Below, piece after piece: positions 53,169-61,789 of a stretch of 64,000 bases of DNA. Source of the stretch: Clostridium frigoris (GTDB lineage Bacteria > Bacillota > Clostridia > Clostridiales > Clostridiaceae); the NCBI RefSeq assembly GCF_018861865.1, contig NZ_JAHLDV010000008.1, positions 1 to 64,000 of the forward strand, in the 5' to 3' direction. The stretch's first letter is position 1, and the number at the start of each line of letters is the position of its first letter. Both the position numbers and the translations under genes were made by a program. Under the pieces are notes generated by a model. The model did no database searches, was not told the DNA's origin, and saw nothing but the letters and a program-made list of their open reading frames with translations.

Positions 53169-54169
53169 GCTTTCTCATTAAATTTACTAGCCATACTTTT
53201 CGCTTTATCCATTTGAACAGTTTGGTCATTGGCTAAAAATATAGCCTCTCCCCTTTGTATATTTTCAAATCTTCCAACTTTACTCGATAAGAAAAACAAT
53301 TGTTTATAGTCAAATTTAACATCATCAGCAAAGTAAACAATAACATCAACAGAATGGAATTCTAAATAGTTTTCTTCAAAGTCATTTGTTACGAGTATTC
53401 CCTTATCTTTATTCATAAAGTTTATTTTAATACTATAATCACTTCTACTTTTAACAAATAAAACTATATTTTCACTTAACTTTTTTTTAAAATTGCTTAG
53501 GTACGCAAATACTGACATAGCATTTTGTGCATCTGGTATAAATATTATTACCTTTCTGTTAGATATTATTGACCAATTTAAATATTCATAAACCACTAAA
53601 GGTATATCCAAACTAAGATTTATTCTAGTAGTTATAATTCTTGGTTCAATAATTGGGATATTAGCATTTTTAAGCGGAAACATAATAGCGTTAGTCTCAC
53701 TTAAAACATTTTCTACGCAGTATGCTATAGCCAAGCCCTCTTTTGTTCTCATTTTCAGTAAAATATTTTTTATTTGTTCTTTATTAAACTTTGGGAAACT
53801 TCGGATATCATTATAAATAACAAGATTAAATTTACCTTGTAATTTTAATGCATTATCATGACTACATATATACAAATGCCCGTTTTCACCATTATAATTT
53901 GTTGAAGTTGAATACACATATTGGCCTAAATTAGTAAATTTATTAATATAATAAAGAATATCAATGTTACGTTCATCTTCATTAGTTATATATAATATAT
54001 TTTTGTTTTCATTTGCATATGCTACTATTGTTTTTAAGAATATATCAGAGGAATTGTAAAACACAGATACAACGTCAGTATTATTTTTACCATTTATATA
54101 AGAATTAAAAATTTCCTTACTAATTTTATCTTTTTCCTCACTAAGGTTTAGTTTTTCATAATAAACCAT
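53141..54169 (-). CDS. Degenerate ComFA-like helicase, ATPase motifs lost
   Basis: 342 residues, in the place ComFA would occupy before comFC. The second half keeps helicase-like order: NRKVIIFIPDAQNAMSVFAY, GILVTNDFEENYLEFHSVDV, IVYFADDVKFDY, VGRFENIQRGEAIFLAND and a ComFA-type C-terminus. In the first half no Walker A is seen. The DEVDAFP box of ComFA reads NDIRSFP (120-126), and motif VI (QxxGRxGR) reads FLSSKVGR (293-300). It looks like a helicase that has lost ATP hydrolysis but is still maintained as an open frame. Homology to ComFA is inferred by eye. It follows recD2 by 49 bases. Confidence 0.7.
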   Translation of the reverse strand: MVYYEKLNLSEEKDKISKEIFNSYINGKNNTDVVSVFYNSSDIFLKTIVAYANENKNILYITNEDERNIDILYYINKFTNLGQYVYSTSTNYNGENGHLYICSHDNALKLQGKFNLVIYNDIRSFPKFNKEQIKNILLKMRTKEGLAIAYCVENVLSETNAIMFPLKNANIPIIEPRIITTRINLSLDIPLVVYEYLNWSIISNRKVIIFIPDAQNAMSVFAYLSNFKKKLSENIVLFVKSRSDYSIKINFMNKDKGILVTNDFEENYLEFHSVDVIVYFADDVKFDYKQLFFLSSKVGRFENIQRGEAIFLANDQTVQMDKAKSMASKFNEKAWERGLLNI

Positions 54170-54218
54170 ATAAAATCCCCTTTATAATTAAATATATTTT
54201 TATAAAACTAAGTTAATT

Positions 54219-56444
54219 TTAATCTAGACTCATATTTGCATCTACTATTTGTTTTATTCTAAAGCCCAGTGCAGAATACCGCTCGAAGCTTCTGTTATTA
54301 TCTTTCATGAAACTGATAGCTTTTCTCTCGCCTACTAAGACAACCATATTTTTCGCTCTAGTTATACCTGTATAAAGCAAATTTCTGTTCATTAAAAGTG
54401 GCGGTCCCATAAACATAGGCATAATTACAACTTCAAACTCACTTCCTTGACTTTTATGTATCGTTATAGCATAAGCGAGCATTAGTTCATCTAAATTTAC
54501 ACCTTCATATTCTACACGCTTATCATCATCAAAAATAACAACAACATTTTCATTATCTTCATTAATATCTTCTACATACCCTACATCACCATTAAAGATT
54601 CCAGTGCCGTCTTCTGCTTTTGCACTCATTTTATGCCATTTCATAGAGTAATTATTTTTTATTTGCATAACCTTGTCACCAACCCTAAATATGGTATTTC
54701 TATATTCCTTTTCTTTTTTACCCTTAATTTTAGGATTTAATATTTTTTGGAGCTCAATATTTAAATTTTCTATGCCGAGTATTCCTTTCCTCATAGGTGA
54801 CAATATTTGAATATTCTTCATTTTATCCCATTCTTTATTAAAATTAGGCAGTCTTGTATTTATTAAAGTTATTATACTATTTAAAATTTTCTCTGGTTCA
54901 TTGTTTTCAATAAAATAAAAATCTTTACCCTTTTTATTTAGAAGAGGCATCTCACCATTGTTAATCTTATGGGCATTGACAATAATCATACTTTCTTGTG
55001 CTTGCCTAAAAATCTCCTTAAGTTTAACCACCTTAACACTTTTACTATCAATAAGGTCTCTCAGAACATTACCCGGACCCACCGATGGCAACTGATCAAC
55101 GTCACCAACTATTATAAGTCTAGTCCCTATGGTAATAGCATTTAGCAAACTATTCATAAGCATTATATCTATCATAGATGCTTCGTCAACAATTAATACA
55201 TCACAATCGAGTGGAGATTCCTCACTTTTGGTAAACTGCGAACTATCATCTCCACCTATCCCTAGTTCTAATAACCTATGTATTGTTTTCGCTTCCCGTC
55301 CAGTAGCTTCAGTCATTCTTTTCGCAGCACGTCCTGTAGGTGCAGCCATGTACACTTTAAGTCCCGCTTTTTCAAACATCTCTATAATACAATTAATTAT
55401 AGTGGTTTTACCTGTTCCTGGCCCTCCTGTTATAATCTCAATACTATTTTCCATAGCACCGCAAATTGCAGTCTTTTGAGAGGACGCAAATTGTATTTTT
55501 TTCTGTTTTTCGAAGTTATTAATTTTTTCTTCTATATCTATTTCTAATTCTTCATATTGTTCTATTGATAAGGTTATGATCTTTTTAGTTATACTTAATT
55601 CACAATAATAAAAAGGCATAGTAAAAACGCAGTCTTCTTCATCTATATTCTCAATTTTTAATTTTCCATTCAATACATTATCATAAATATTTTTCTCAAT
55701 TTCCTCATCAGTAACTCCAAGAATGTTTTTAGATTGCTTATACAATTTTAAAAGAGGCATATATGTATTTCCCATAGAACAAAATTCGTTAACCACATAA
55801 TTAATTCCACTTTGTATTCTAAAAGGAGATTCTTTATCAATACCTAAACTTCGCGCTATCTTATCTGCAATTTTAAATCCTACACCAGAAATGGTCTCAG
55901 TTAACACATAAGGATTATCTTGAACTACTTTTATAGAGTCTGCTCCATATTTTTTATATATTTTTACGCATTGACTAGGAGTTACTCCGTATGTTTGAAG
56001 AAATATCATAATATTTTTAACTTCTCGTTGCTTTGCATAAGATTCAAATATTAATTGAATTTTTTTTTGCCCTATACCATCAATTTCTTTTAATTTTTCT
56101 ATTTCGTTATCTAATATATTCATAGTATCTTCGCCAAAGCGCTGCACAATTTTTTTAGCAGTTACAGGTCCAATTCCCTGAATAACTCCTGAAGATAAAT
56201 ATTTTTCTATACCTATAAGTGAACTAGGTATAATTTCTTCACATTCAATTATCTTAAATTGCTTTCCAAATTGAGGATGGTTAACCCACTCTCCATTTAG
56301 CTTTAAATTCTGACCTTCACTTATGTATGGCACAATGCCAACCACTGTTATTTGTTTTTTATTATCATTTAAATGAGCAATTATATATCCATTGTCTTCA
56401 TTATGAAATACTATATCTTCGATTGTTCCTTGTATTTCTGACAT
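54219..56444 (-). CDS. recD2: ATP-dependent RecD2-type DNA helicase
   Basis: A 741-residue SF1B helicase of the stand-alone RecD2 kind. An N-terminal OB-like region comes first (about 1-75), then tandem helix-hairpin-helix elements (about 80-200: GVIQGIGPVTAKKIV, LKEIDGIGQKKIQ, ETISGVGFKIADKIA). The motor follows, with Walker A EIITGGPGTGKTTIINC (about 340), LIVDEASMIDIMLM (motif II), GDVDQLPSVGPGNVLRD (motif III) and AYAITIHKSQGSEFEVVIMP near the C-terminus. It unwinds DNA 5' to 3' in repair. ATG 56444 follows AGGGGAG; a longer frame to 56504 is unsupported. Confidence 0.95.
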   Translation of the reverse strand: MSEIQGTIEDIVFHNEDNGYIIAHLNDNKKQITVVGIVPYISEGQNLKLNGEWVNHPQFGKQFKIIECEEIIPSSLIGIEKYLSSGVIQGIGPVTAKKIVQRFGEDTMNILDNEIEKLKEIDGIGQKKIQLIFESYAKQREVKNIMIFLQTYGVTPSQCVKIYKKYGADSIKVVQDNPYVLTETISGVGFKIADKIARSLGIDKESPFRIQSGINYVVNEFCSMGNTYMPLLKLYKQSKNILGVTDEEIEKNIYDNVLNGKLKIENIDEEDCVFTMPFYYCELSITKKIITLSIEQYEELEIDIEEKINNFEKQKKIQFASSQKTAICGAMENSIEIITGGPGTGKTTIINCIIEMFEKAGLKVYMAAPTGRAAKRMTEATGREAKTIHRLLELGIGGDDSSQFTKSEESPLDCDVLIVDEASMIDIMLMNSLLNAITIGTRLIIVGDVDQLPSVGPGNVLRDLIDSKSVKVVKLKEIFRQAQESMIIVNAHKINNGEMPLLNKKGKDFYFIENNEPEKILNSIITLINTRLPNFNKEWDKMKNIQILSPMRKGILGIENLNIELQKILNPKIKGKKEKEYRNTIFRVGDKVMQIKNNYSMKWHKMSAKAEDGTGIFNGDVGYVEDINEDNENVVVIFDDDKRVEYEGVNLDELMLAYAITIHKSQGSEFEVVIMPMFMGPPLLMNRNLLYTGITRAKNMVVLVGERKAISFMKDNNRSFERYSALGFRIKQIVDANMSLD

Positions 56445-56630
56445 AAAATCTCCCCTATTTATAAATTTATATAATAATATTATTATATCATATGTGTTAT
56501 ACAACTTTTATCAATAGTATACCCCTATCTTAACTTTTATCAAAATACAAATAATTAAACTGTATATAAATAAAATTTAATACTCATATTATTACAATTA
56601 TTTTACTTAATAATTAATAATTATATACGC

Positions 56631-56669
56631 AAAATAAGGATAACAATTATTAATTGTTATCCTTATTTT
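56631..56669 (-). terminator. Terminator of metK
   Basis: A perfect 19-bp stem (56631-56649 with 56651-56669) around a single central base, directly after the metK stop. A and T tracts lie at both ends. Confidence 0.85.
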
Positions 56670-56674
56670 TACTA

Positions 56675-57850
56675 TTATATATATTTTTTTATTTCGTCTA
56701 CTTTATTTAATCTTTCCCAAGTTAAATCTAAATCAGCTCTTCCAAAATGTCCATAAGCTGCTACTTGTTTGTAAATAGGTTTTCTAAGATCTAGCTCTCT
56801 TATAATAACTGCCGGTCTTAAATCAAATACTTTTTCAATTATTGCAACTATTTTATCATCAGAAATTTTTCCTGTTCCAAAAGTTTCTGCTTCTATAGAT
56901 ACTGGTTTAGCTACACCTATAGCATAAGCTAACTGAATTTCTAATTTATCTGAAACCCCTGCTGCTACTAAGTTTTTAGCAACCCATCTTGCAGCATAAG
57001 CAGCTGATCTATCAACCTTCGTTGGATCTTTTCCTGAGAAACATCCACCGCCATGTCTACCATATCCTCCATAAGTATCAACTATTATTTTTCTTCCTGT
57101 TAAACCAGAGTCCCCTTGTGGTCCTCCGATTACAAATCTACCTGTAGGATTTATATAATATTTCGTATTTTCATCTAATAATTCACTTGGAACTATTGGT
57201 TTTATTACATTCTCTATTAAATCTTTTTCAATTTGATCATGAACTACATCTTTTCCATGTTGAGTTGAAATAACAATAGTATCTATTCTCACTGGTTTAT
57301 TGTCTTCATACTCTACAGTTACTTGAGTTTTTCCATCTGGTCTCAAGTATTTTAATGTACCATCTTTTCTTACTTCGCTTAATCTTCTTGCTAATCTATG
57401 TGCCATAGATATTGGAAGAGGCATATACTCTGGTGTCTCATTAGTGGCAAACCCAAACATCATGCCTTGATCTCCAGCACCTATTGAATCAACCTTTGAT
57501 GCACGGCCTTCCTTAGACTCTAAATCTTCATCAACACCCATAGCTATATCTTGCGATTGTTCATTAATAGATGTAATTACTGCGCATGTACTAGCATCAA
57601 ACCCATATTTTGCTCTAGTATATCCTATACCTTCAATAGTATTTCTAACAACTTTAGGAACATCTACATAACAATTAGTCGTTATCTCTCCCATAACTAA
57701 TACCATTCCAGTAGTAACTGCAGTTTCGCAAGCAACTCTAGCATAAGGATCTTGTTCTAATATAGCATCAAGTACAGCATCTGAAATTTGGTCACAAATT
57801 TTATCTGGATGCCCTTCTGTAACTGATTCTGATGTGAATAATCTTTTCAT
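56675..57850 (-). CDS. metK: S-adenosylmethionine synthetase
   Basis: A 391-residue enzyme of standard length that forms SAM from methionine and ATP. Signatures are [20 protein letters not shown] at the N-terminus, the hexapeptide GAGDQG in [13 protein letters not shown], and the P-loop [19 protein letters not shown]. The start is ATG 57850 behind AAAGGAG; a longer open frame extends back through the riboswitch and is an artefact of its GC-rich sequence. It is regulated by the SAM-I riboswitch immediately upstream. Confidence 0.98.
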   Translation of the reverse strand: MKRLFTSESVTEGHPDKICDQISDAVLDAILEQDPYARVACETAVTTGMVLVMGEITTNCYVDVPKVVRNTIEGIGYTRAKYGFDASTCAVITSINEQSQDIAMGVDEDLESKEGRASKVDSIGAGDQGMMFGFATNETPEYMPLPISMAHRLARRLSEVRKDGTLKYLRPDGKTQVTVEYEDNKPVRIDTIVISTQHGKDVVHDQIEKDLIENVIKPIVPSELLDENTKYYINPTGRFVIGGPQGDSGLTGRKIIVDTYGGYGRHGGGCFSGKDPTKVDRSAAYAARWVAKNLVAAGVSDKLEIQLAYAIGVAKPVSIEAETFGTGKISDDKIVAIIEKVFDLRPAVIIRELDLRKPIYKQVAAYGHFGRADLDLTWERLNKVDEIKKYI

Positions 57851-57898
57851 TTTAATTCTCCTTTCTAATGTTAAATAATATTTTTTTATAAAAATAAA

Positions 57899-57923
57899 AC
57901 CTCTTCCAAAAATAAGAAGAGGT
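57899..57923 (-). terminator. Terminator of the SAM-I riboswitch
   Basis: ACCTCTTC (57899-57906) pairs with GAAGAGGT (57916-57923) and is followed by a T-rich run on the minus strand. SAM binding to the aptamer would allow this stem to form. Confidence 0.9.
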
Positions 57924-57934
57924 GTACAAAACAT

Positions 57935-58040
57935 CTCCCTTATCTTGCAGATTATAACTGCAGGAATTGGCACCATGGCGCATAGCACCGGTTGCCGGGT
58001 TTCATAGGGCCTTTTTCCCTCCACCTCTCTTGATAAGAGT
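57935..58040 (-). ncRNA. SAM-I riboswitch (S-box)
   Basis: Minus-strand core in order: CTCTTATCAAGAGAGGTGGA, GGGAAAAAGGCCCTATGAAA, CCCGGCAACCGGTGC, GGTGCCAATTCCTGC, GCAAGATAAGGGAG. The first and last blocks form P1. It is the classical metK leader in Firmicutes. Confidence 0.97.
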
Positions 58041-58061
58041 TATCAATATTAACTTTTCATC

Positions 58062-58090
58062 ATACTACCATATGCAATCATCAGTGTCAA
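58062..58090 (-). promoter_or_regulatory. Promoter of the SAM-I riboswitch / metK
   Basis: TTGACA (58090-58085) and TAGTAT (58067-58062) are 17 bases apart, just upstream of the aptamer. Confidence 0.75.
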
Positions 58091-58147
58091 CATAGCCTAA
58101 TCATTTTTAAATTAAATAAGTAAAAAAAGACATCTATTGATGTCTTT

Positions 58148-58232
58148 TGGTGGAGGAGGATGGATTCGAACCATCGAAACATTACGTAACAGATTTACAG
58201 TCTGCCCCCTTTGGCCACTCGGGAACTCCTCC
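58148..58232 (-). tRNA. tRNA-Tyr (GTA), copy 1
   Basis: An 85-base class II tRNA with a long variable arm and encoded CCA. The acceptor begins GGAGGAG and the anticodon loop is CTGTAAA. Confidence 0.97.
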
Positions 58233-58237
58233 ATATT

Positions 58238-58312
58238 TGGAGCTAGCAATAGGAATTGAACCTACAACCTGCTGATTACAAGTCAGCTGCTCTACCGTTG
58301 AGCCATGCTAGC
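58238..58312 (-). tRNA. tRNA-Thr (TGT), copy 1
   Basis: A 75-base tRNA with encoded CCA. The acceptor is GCTAGCA/TGCTAGC and the anticodon loop is CTTGTAA. It lies five bases from tRNA-Tyr. Confidence 0.96.
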
Positions 58313-58344
58313 ATATACTTATTCGATTATAAAAAATATTGTTA

Positions 58345-58420
58345 TGGTGGGAACAACAGGGTTCGAACCTGTGACCCTCTGCTTGTAAGGCAGATGCTCT
58401 CCCAGCTGAGCTATGCTCCC
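58345..58420 (-). tRNA. tRNA-Val (TAC)
   Basis: A 76-base tRNA with encoded CCA. The acceptor begins GGGAGCA and the anticodon loop is CTTACAA. It lies between the two copies of the Thr-Tyr pair. Confidence 0.96.
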
Positions 58421-58443
58421 AGAATTAAATAAAATACAATAAA

Positions 58444-58528
58444 TGGTGGAGGAGGATGGATTCGAACCATCGAAACATTACGTAACAGATTTACAGTCTG
58501 CCCCCTTTGGCCACTCGGGAACTCCTCC
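58444..58528 (-). tRNA. tRNA-Tyr (GTA), copy 2
   Basis: Identical in sequence to tRNA-Tyr copy 1 and exactly 296 bases away from it. Confidence 0.97.
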
Positions 58529-58533
58529 ATATG

Positions 58534-58608
58534 TGGAGCTAGCAATAGGAATTGAACCTACAACCTGCTGATTACAAGTCAGCTGCTCTACCGTTGAGCC
58601 ATGCTAGC
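58534..58608 (-). tRNA. tRNA-Thr (TGT), copy 2
   Basis: Identical in sequence to tRNA-Thr copy 1. First gene of the Thr-Tyr-Val-Thr-Tyr cluster in the direction of transcription. Confidence 0.96.
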
Positions 58609-58809
58609 GCATTTTGTTAATACAGTTTTACCGTGTCAACAAGAATTATTATACAACTTAAAATAATTAATTTCAAATTTATTTTCTTTAAATATACGAC
58701 TCCTTCTCTACATTACTATATCATTCTCATATTTGCTCAGTATTAAACACTAGTTTAACTTTTTTATTTATGAGGTTAATAATCTTTTTTATAACTTACC
58801 TAAATATAG

Positions 58810-59409
58810 TTAGTCCAGTTCTTCTGCCAAGTTCATATCTATAAACCTTCCAGCTAATTTTCGAACTTTGTCATATTCTTTTTCTGATAAATCTTTTTTT
58901 AATAATTTAAGTGCTTTCAGAACTCCATCCTCTGCATCCTTAGCATATAAATATCCTTGCACTTTCTTATACTCCTCTTTATTAAGCTTCATACTTATAC
59001 ATAGTAACTTGATTTTATCAGAAGAAGTTAACTTTTCTTTTATTTTAGATGCAGATACTTTAAAAACCGATTTTTCATTTTTTTCTATATAGTTATAATA
59101 ATTCTCTAGACTATTCTTATCCCCATCATTTTTTTTAATATCAACATCCGATGAAATTATGTTTGAATTACTACCATATCCCTTTTTATCTTCACTTTTA
59201 TAATTATTGCTCAATTTTTTATCCTGCCTATTATCCTTTATCATAACTTTAACTGCATTATTATTAGTTATTCTTGAATTAGAAAGTTCCTTATACTCAG
59301 CCACTTCAGATTTATGCAAATTATTAACATAGTAATCACTTGAAACCATGATAATCACACTTACTAAAGTAGAGAATATAATAATGAATAATGAATTTAT
59401 TCTTTTCAT
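58810..59409 (-). CDS. Membrane-anchored protein of unknown function
   Basis: 199 residues. An N-terminal membrane segment (about 6-24, SLFIIIFSTLVSVIIMVSS) precedes a charged, Asn/Ser/Lys-rich linker (about 45-105). A compact helical C-terminal domain follows (about 115-199) with KLLCISMKLNKEEYKKVQGY and LLKKDLSEKEYDKVRKLAGR. There are no catalytic motifs. The type II anchor suggests that the C-terminal domain is outside the membrane, possibly facing the forespore or wall. It is divergent from yyaC and near the sporulation cluster, so a role in sporulation is possible but unproven. Confidence 0.6.
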   Translation of the reverse strand: MKRINSLFIIIFSTLVSVIIMVSSDYYVNNLHKSEVAEYKELSNSRITNNNAVKVMIKDNRQDKKLSNNYKSEDKKGYGSNSNIISSDVDIKKNDGDKNSLENYYNYIEKNEKSVFKVSASKIKEKLTSSDKIKLLCISMKLNKEEYKKVQGYLYAKDAEDGVLKALKLLKKDLSEKEYDKVRKLAGRFIDMNLAEELD

Positions 59410-59571
59410 TACAATATCACCTCAAATTATTATTATATATAGATTACTTGCCAATTAATAATTTTTTTATTCTTTATCATAATAATATTCGGAATTTATT
59501 CATATAAATGATTCATAGGTAACTAAATAAAAATTGTTTTTCAAAGGTAGAAATACAAGGAGGTATATTTC

Positions 59572-60135
59572 TTGAGTAAAGCTAAAACCCATTATAAAGA
59601 TCCTTTAGCATACTATACAATTTCTAATTTTTTAAAAGACTATATTGACGAAAATACTCTAATTGTTTGCATAGGTACCGATAGATGTATAGGTGACTGC
59701 CTCGGACCTTTGGTTGGTACCTTTTTAAAAAACAGCTCCTTTCCATTGCCCGTTTATGGCACTATAGATAATCCAATTCACGCCTTAAACATAGATAGTA
59801 AATTATCTGAAATAAATGCAAAACACCCAAACTGCACTATAATAGGCGTTGATGCATGTCTTGGAGATATTTCAAACATTGGTGAACTCCAAGCTAGAAA
59901 TTATCCAATTCATCCTGGTAAAGGCGTAGGTAAAAATCTTCCTAAAGTAGGAAGTGTTTCATTAATTGGCATAGTAGATTCAAGTGATAATAGTGAATTA
60001 TTCACTAATAGAAACATAAGGCTTAGTCTAGTAATGGAAATTGCCAATGTTTTAAGCCGTTCCCTTATACATTCATATTATTTATATTCACTTAACAATG
60101 ATCAAAATAATTTAATTCCCATTACTACACTCTAA
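59572..60135 (+). CDS. yyaC: Spore protease-like protein YyaC
   Basis: A 187-residue protein of the YyaC/DUF1256 family, related in fold to germination protease GPR and hydrogenase-maturation peptidases. Visible landmarks are IVCIGTDRCIGDCLGPLVGT (about 34-53), DNPIHALNI, IIGVDACLG and PGKGVGKNLPKVGSVSLIGI. The family is restricted to spore formers. The start is TTG at 59572, eight bases after AGGAGG. It is a single gene, convergent with mbl across a 22-bp stem. Confidence 0.9.
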   Translation: MSKAKTHYKDPLAYYTISNFLKDYIDENTLIVCIGTDRCIGDCLGPLVGTFLKNSSFPLPVYGTIDNPIHALNIDSKLSEINAKHPNCTIIGVDACLGDISNIGELQARNYPIHPGKGVGKNLPKVGSVSLIGIVDSSDNSELFTNRNIRLSLVMEIANVLSRSLIHSYYLYSLNNDQNNLIPITTL

Positions 60136-60187
60136 TTAATGACATAGTATTATTGGTATTCTCTTTGATTTTTATTTTAAAAATATA

Positions 60188-60233
60188 AAAAATAAGCAAT
60201 ACAATTATTGAAATAATTGTATTGCTTATTTTT
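60188..60233. terminator. Terminator between yyaC and mbl
   Basis: A perfect 22-bp stem (60188-60209 with 60212-60233) has a two-base loop and A5/T5 ends, lying between convergent genes. Confidence 0.88.
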
Positions 60234-60251
60234 ATAGCTTGTTTACACTTT

Positions 60252-61286
60252 TTACTTTGATAAATAATTATTATATCCACTAGCTGAATTTTCTAATTTA
60301 TCCATATATTCCAATACTTTACCTGTTCCCAGTGCTACACATGATATCGGATCCTCAGCCAAATATACTGGAACTTTAGTAACTTCTTGTATTAGCTTGT
60401 CGAGTCCCTTTAGCAATGAACCTCCACCAGTCATAACTATACCTTTATCTGCTATATCAGCTGATAACTCAGGTGGTGTTTTTTCTAACACCGAATGTGC
60501 ACATCCCGCTATTTGTGATACTGCCTCTTTTAAAGCTTCTCTCATTTCTTCGGATGTTACTGCGAGATTTTTCGGAAGTCCTGTAACTAAGTCCCTCCCT
60601 CTTATCTCCATACTTTCTTCTTCATCTTGTCTATAGGCACAACCTATATTGATTTTTAAGTCCTCTGCGGTTCTCTCACCAATCATTAATTTATGCTTTT
60701 TCCTAATGTATTTTATGATATTTTCATCAAATTTATCTCCAGCTACTTTAATGGACTCACGTACAACCATGCCCCCTAAAGAAATAACTGCAATATCAGT
60801 AGTCCCTCCACCAATATCAATAACCATATTACCACTCGCTTTACCAATGTCGAGTCCTGCTCCTATTGCTGCCGCTAAAGGTTCTTCTATAAGTTGAACT
60901 TTTTTAGCTCCTGCATTTCTTGCTGCATCTTCAACCGCTCTTCTTTCCACTTCAGTTGACTCACAAGGGACGCAAATCACAACCTTTGGGGCGGATATTC
61001 TTCTTTTACCACAAGCCTTCTTTATAAAGTGCTTTAACATTTTCTCAGTTATATCATAATCTGAAATAACCCCGTCCCTCATAGGACGTATTGCCACAAT
61101 GTTTCCTGGCGTTCTTCCTATCATTTGCCTAGCTTCTTCTCCAACTGCTAGTACCCTATTGCTATTTCTATCTATGGCAACAACAGAAGGTTCTTTTAAA
61201 ATAACGCCTTTTCCTTTTATATATACAAGTACTGTTGCTGTTCCTAAATCAATTCCCATGTCTGTTCCCATTTTTAAAAAAAACAT
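60252..61286 (-). CDS. mbl: MreB-family rod-shape protein Mbl
   Basis: A 344-residue bacterial actin. The phosphate loops are MGIDLGTATVLVYIKGKGVI and DIGGGTTDIAVISLGG; the adenosine motif is GIVMTGGGSLLKGLD; connecting segments are VVAIRPMRDGVISDYDIT (its core IRPMRDGVISDY) and QLIEEPLAAAIGAGLDI. It forms membrane-associated filaments guiding wall synthesis. Placement directly after spoIIID identifies it as Mbl rather than another MreB paralogue. ATG 61286 is taken as start with GGAG 11 bases upstream; an in-frame GTG at 61298 overlaps that site. Confidence 0.93.
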   Translation of the reverse strand: MFFLKMGTDMGIDLGTATVLVYIKGKGVILKEPSVVAIDRNSNRVLAVGEEARQMIGRTPGNIVAIRPMRDGVISDYDITEKMLKHFIKKACGKRRISAPKVVICVPCESTEVERRAVEDAARNAGAKKVQLIEEPLAAAIGAGLDIGKASGNMVIDIGGGTTDIAVISLGGMVVRESIKVAGDKFDENIIKYIRKKHKLMIGERTAEDLKINIGCAYRQDEEESMEIRGRDLVTGLPKNLAVTSEEMREALKEAVSQIAGCAHSVLEKTPPELSADIADKGIVMTGGGSLLKGLDKLIQEVTKVPVYLAEDPISCVALGTGKVLEYMDKLENSASGYNNYLSK

Positions 61287-61411
61287 CTCAAAACTCACTC
61301 CTGCTCTTTAGTATATTAGATAATTAAATTATACTAAACTCTATTACATAAATCCATAAAAATATCCTTTTTTACCAATAATATTTTTTTGTAGTTATAA
61401 TTTGAAATGTT

Positions 61412-61666
61412 TTACCCTTCAATTGCCTTATATTTAAGTCTAGTTGCCCTTCCACCCCTGATATGTCTTTCAGCTTTATTTAAATCTAAAATTGTTTTTG
61501 CCTGACTAGCAATTTTAGGATTTAATGTCGGTAATCTCTCCGTCATATCCTTGTGTATAGTACTCTTGCTAACCCCAAACACCTTTGCGGTTCTTCTTAT
61601 TGTAGATTTTGACTCAATAATATACTTAGCAACTTCTAATACTCGGTCTTCAATATAGTCTTTCAA
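61412..61666 (-). CDS. spoIIID: Sporulation transcription factor SpoIIID
   Basis: An 84-residue DNA-binding protein of standard length. The helix-turn-helix is at about 20-42 (STIRRTAKVFGVSKSTIHKD), followed by a basic C-terminal extension (HIRGGRATRLKYKAIEG). It is made in the mother cell under sigma-E and controls many late sporulation genes. The order spoIID, spoIIQ-like, spoIIID, mbl matches the Bacillus/Clostridium arrangement. The start lies behind AGGAGG. Confidence 0.97.
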   Translation of the reverse strand: MKDYIEDRVLEVAKYIIESKSTIRRTAKVFGVSKSTIHKDMTERLPTLNPKIASQAKTILDLNKAERHIRGGRATRLKYKAIEG

Positions 61667-61789
61667 AGTGTTACCTCCTAAACCCTTCTATATTAATAAA
61701 TATGCAATACCTTGCTTTTAAATTCCATTCCAATTAGTCATCTGACCATATATTTCGGAAAAACAACTAATTGAGATGGTTATTGGTTT

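Larger units (their letters stand above)
58148..58608. repeat. Direct 165-bp duplication carrying the Thr-Tyr tRNA pair
   Basis: Segments 58148-58312 and 58444-58608 are in the same order and orientation at a constant 296-base offset. They differ at one base only (58237 T against 58533 G, in the five-base gap between the two tRNA genes). This indicates a recent duplication or ongoing gene conversion. Confidence 0.92.

Noticed and set aside
57851-58024. Open extension of metK through its leader
   Set aside because: The extra 58 codons translate the SAM-I riboswitch; the proper ATG at 57850 has a clear ribosome binding site.
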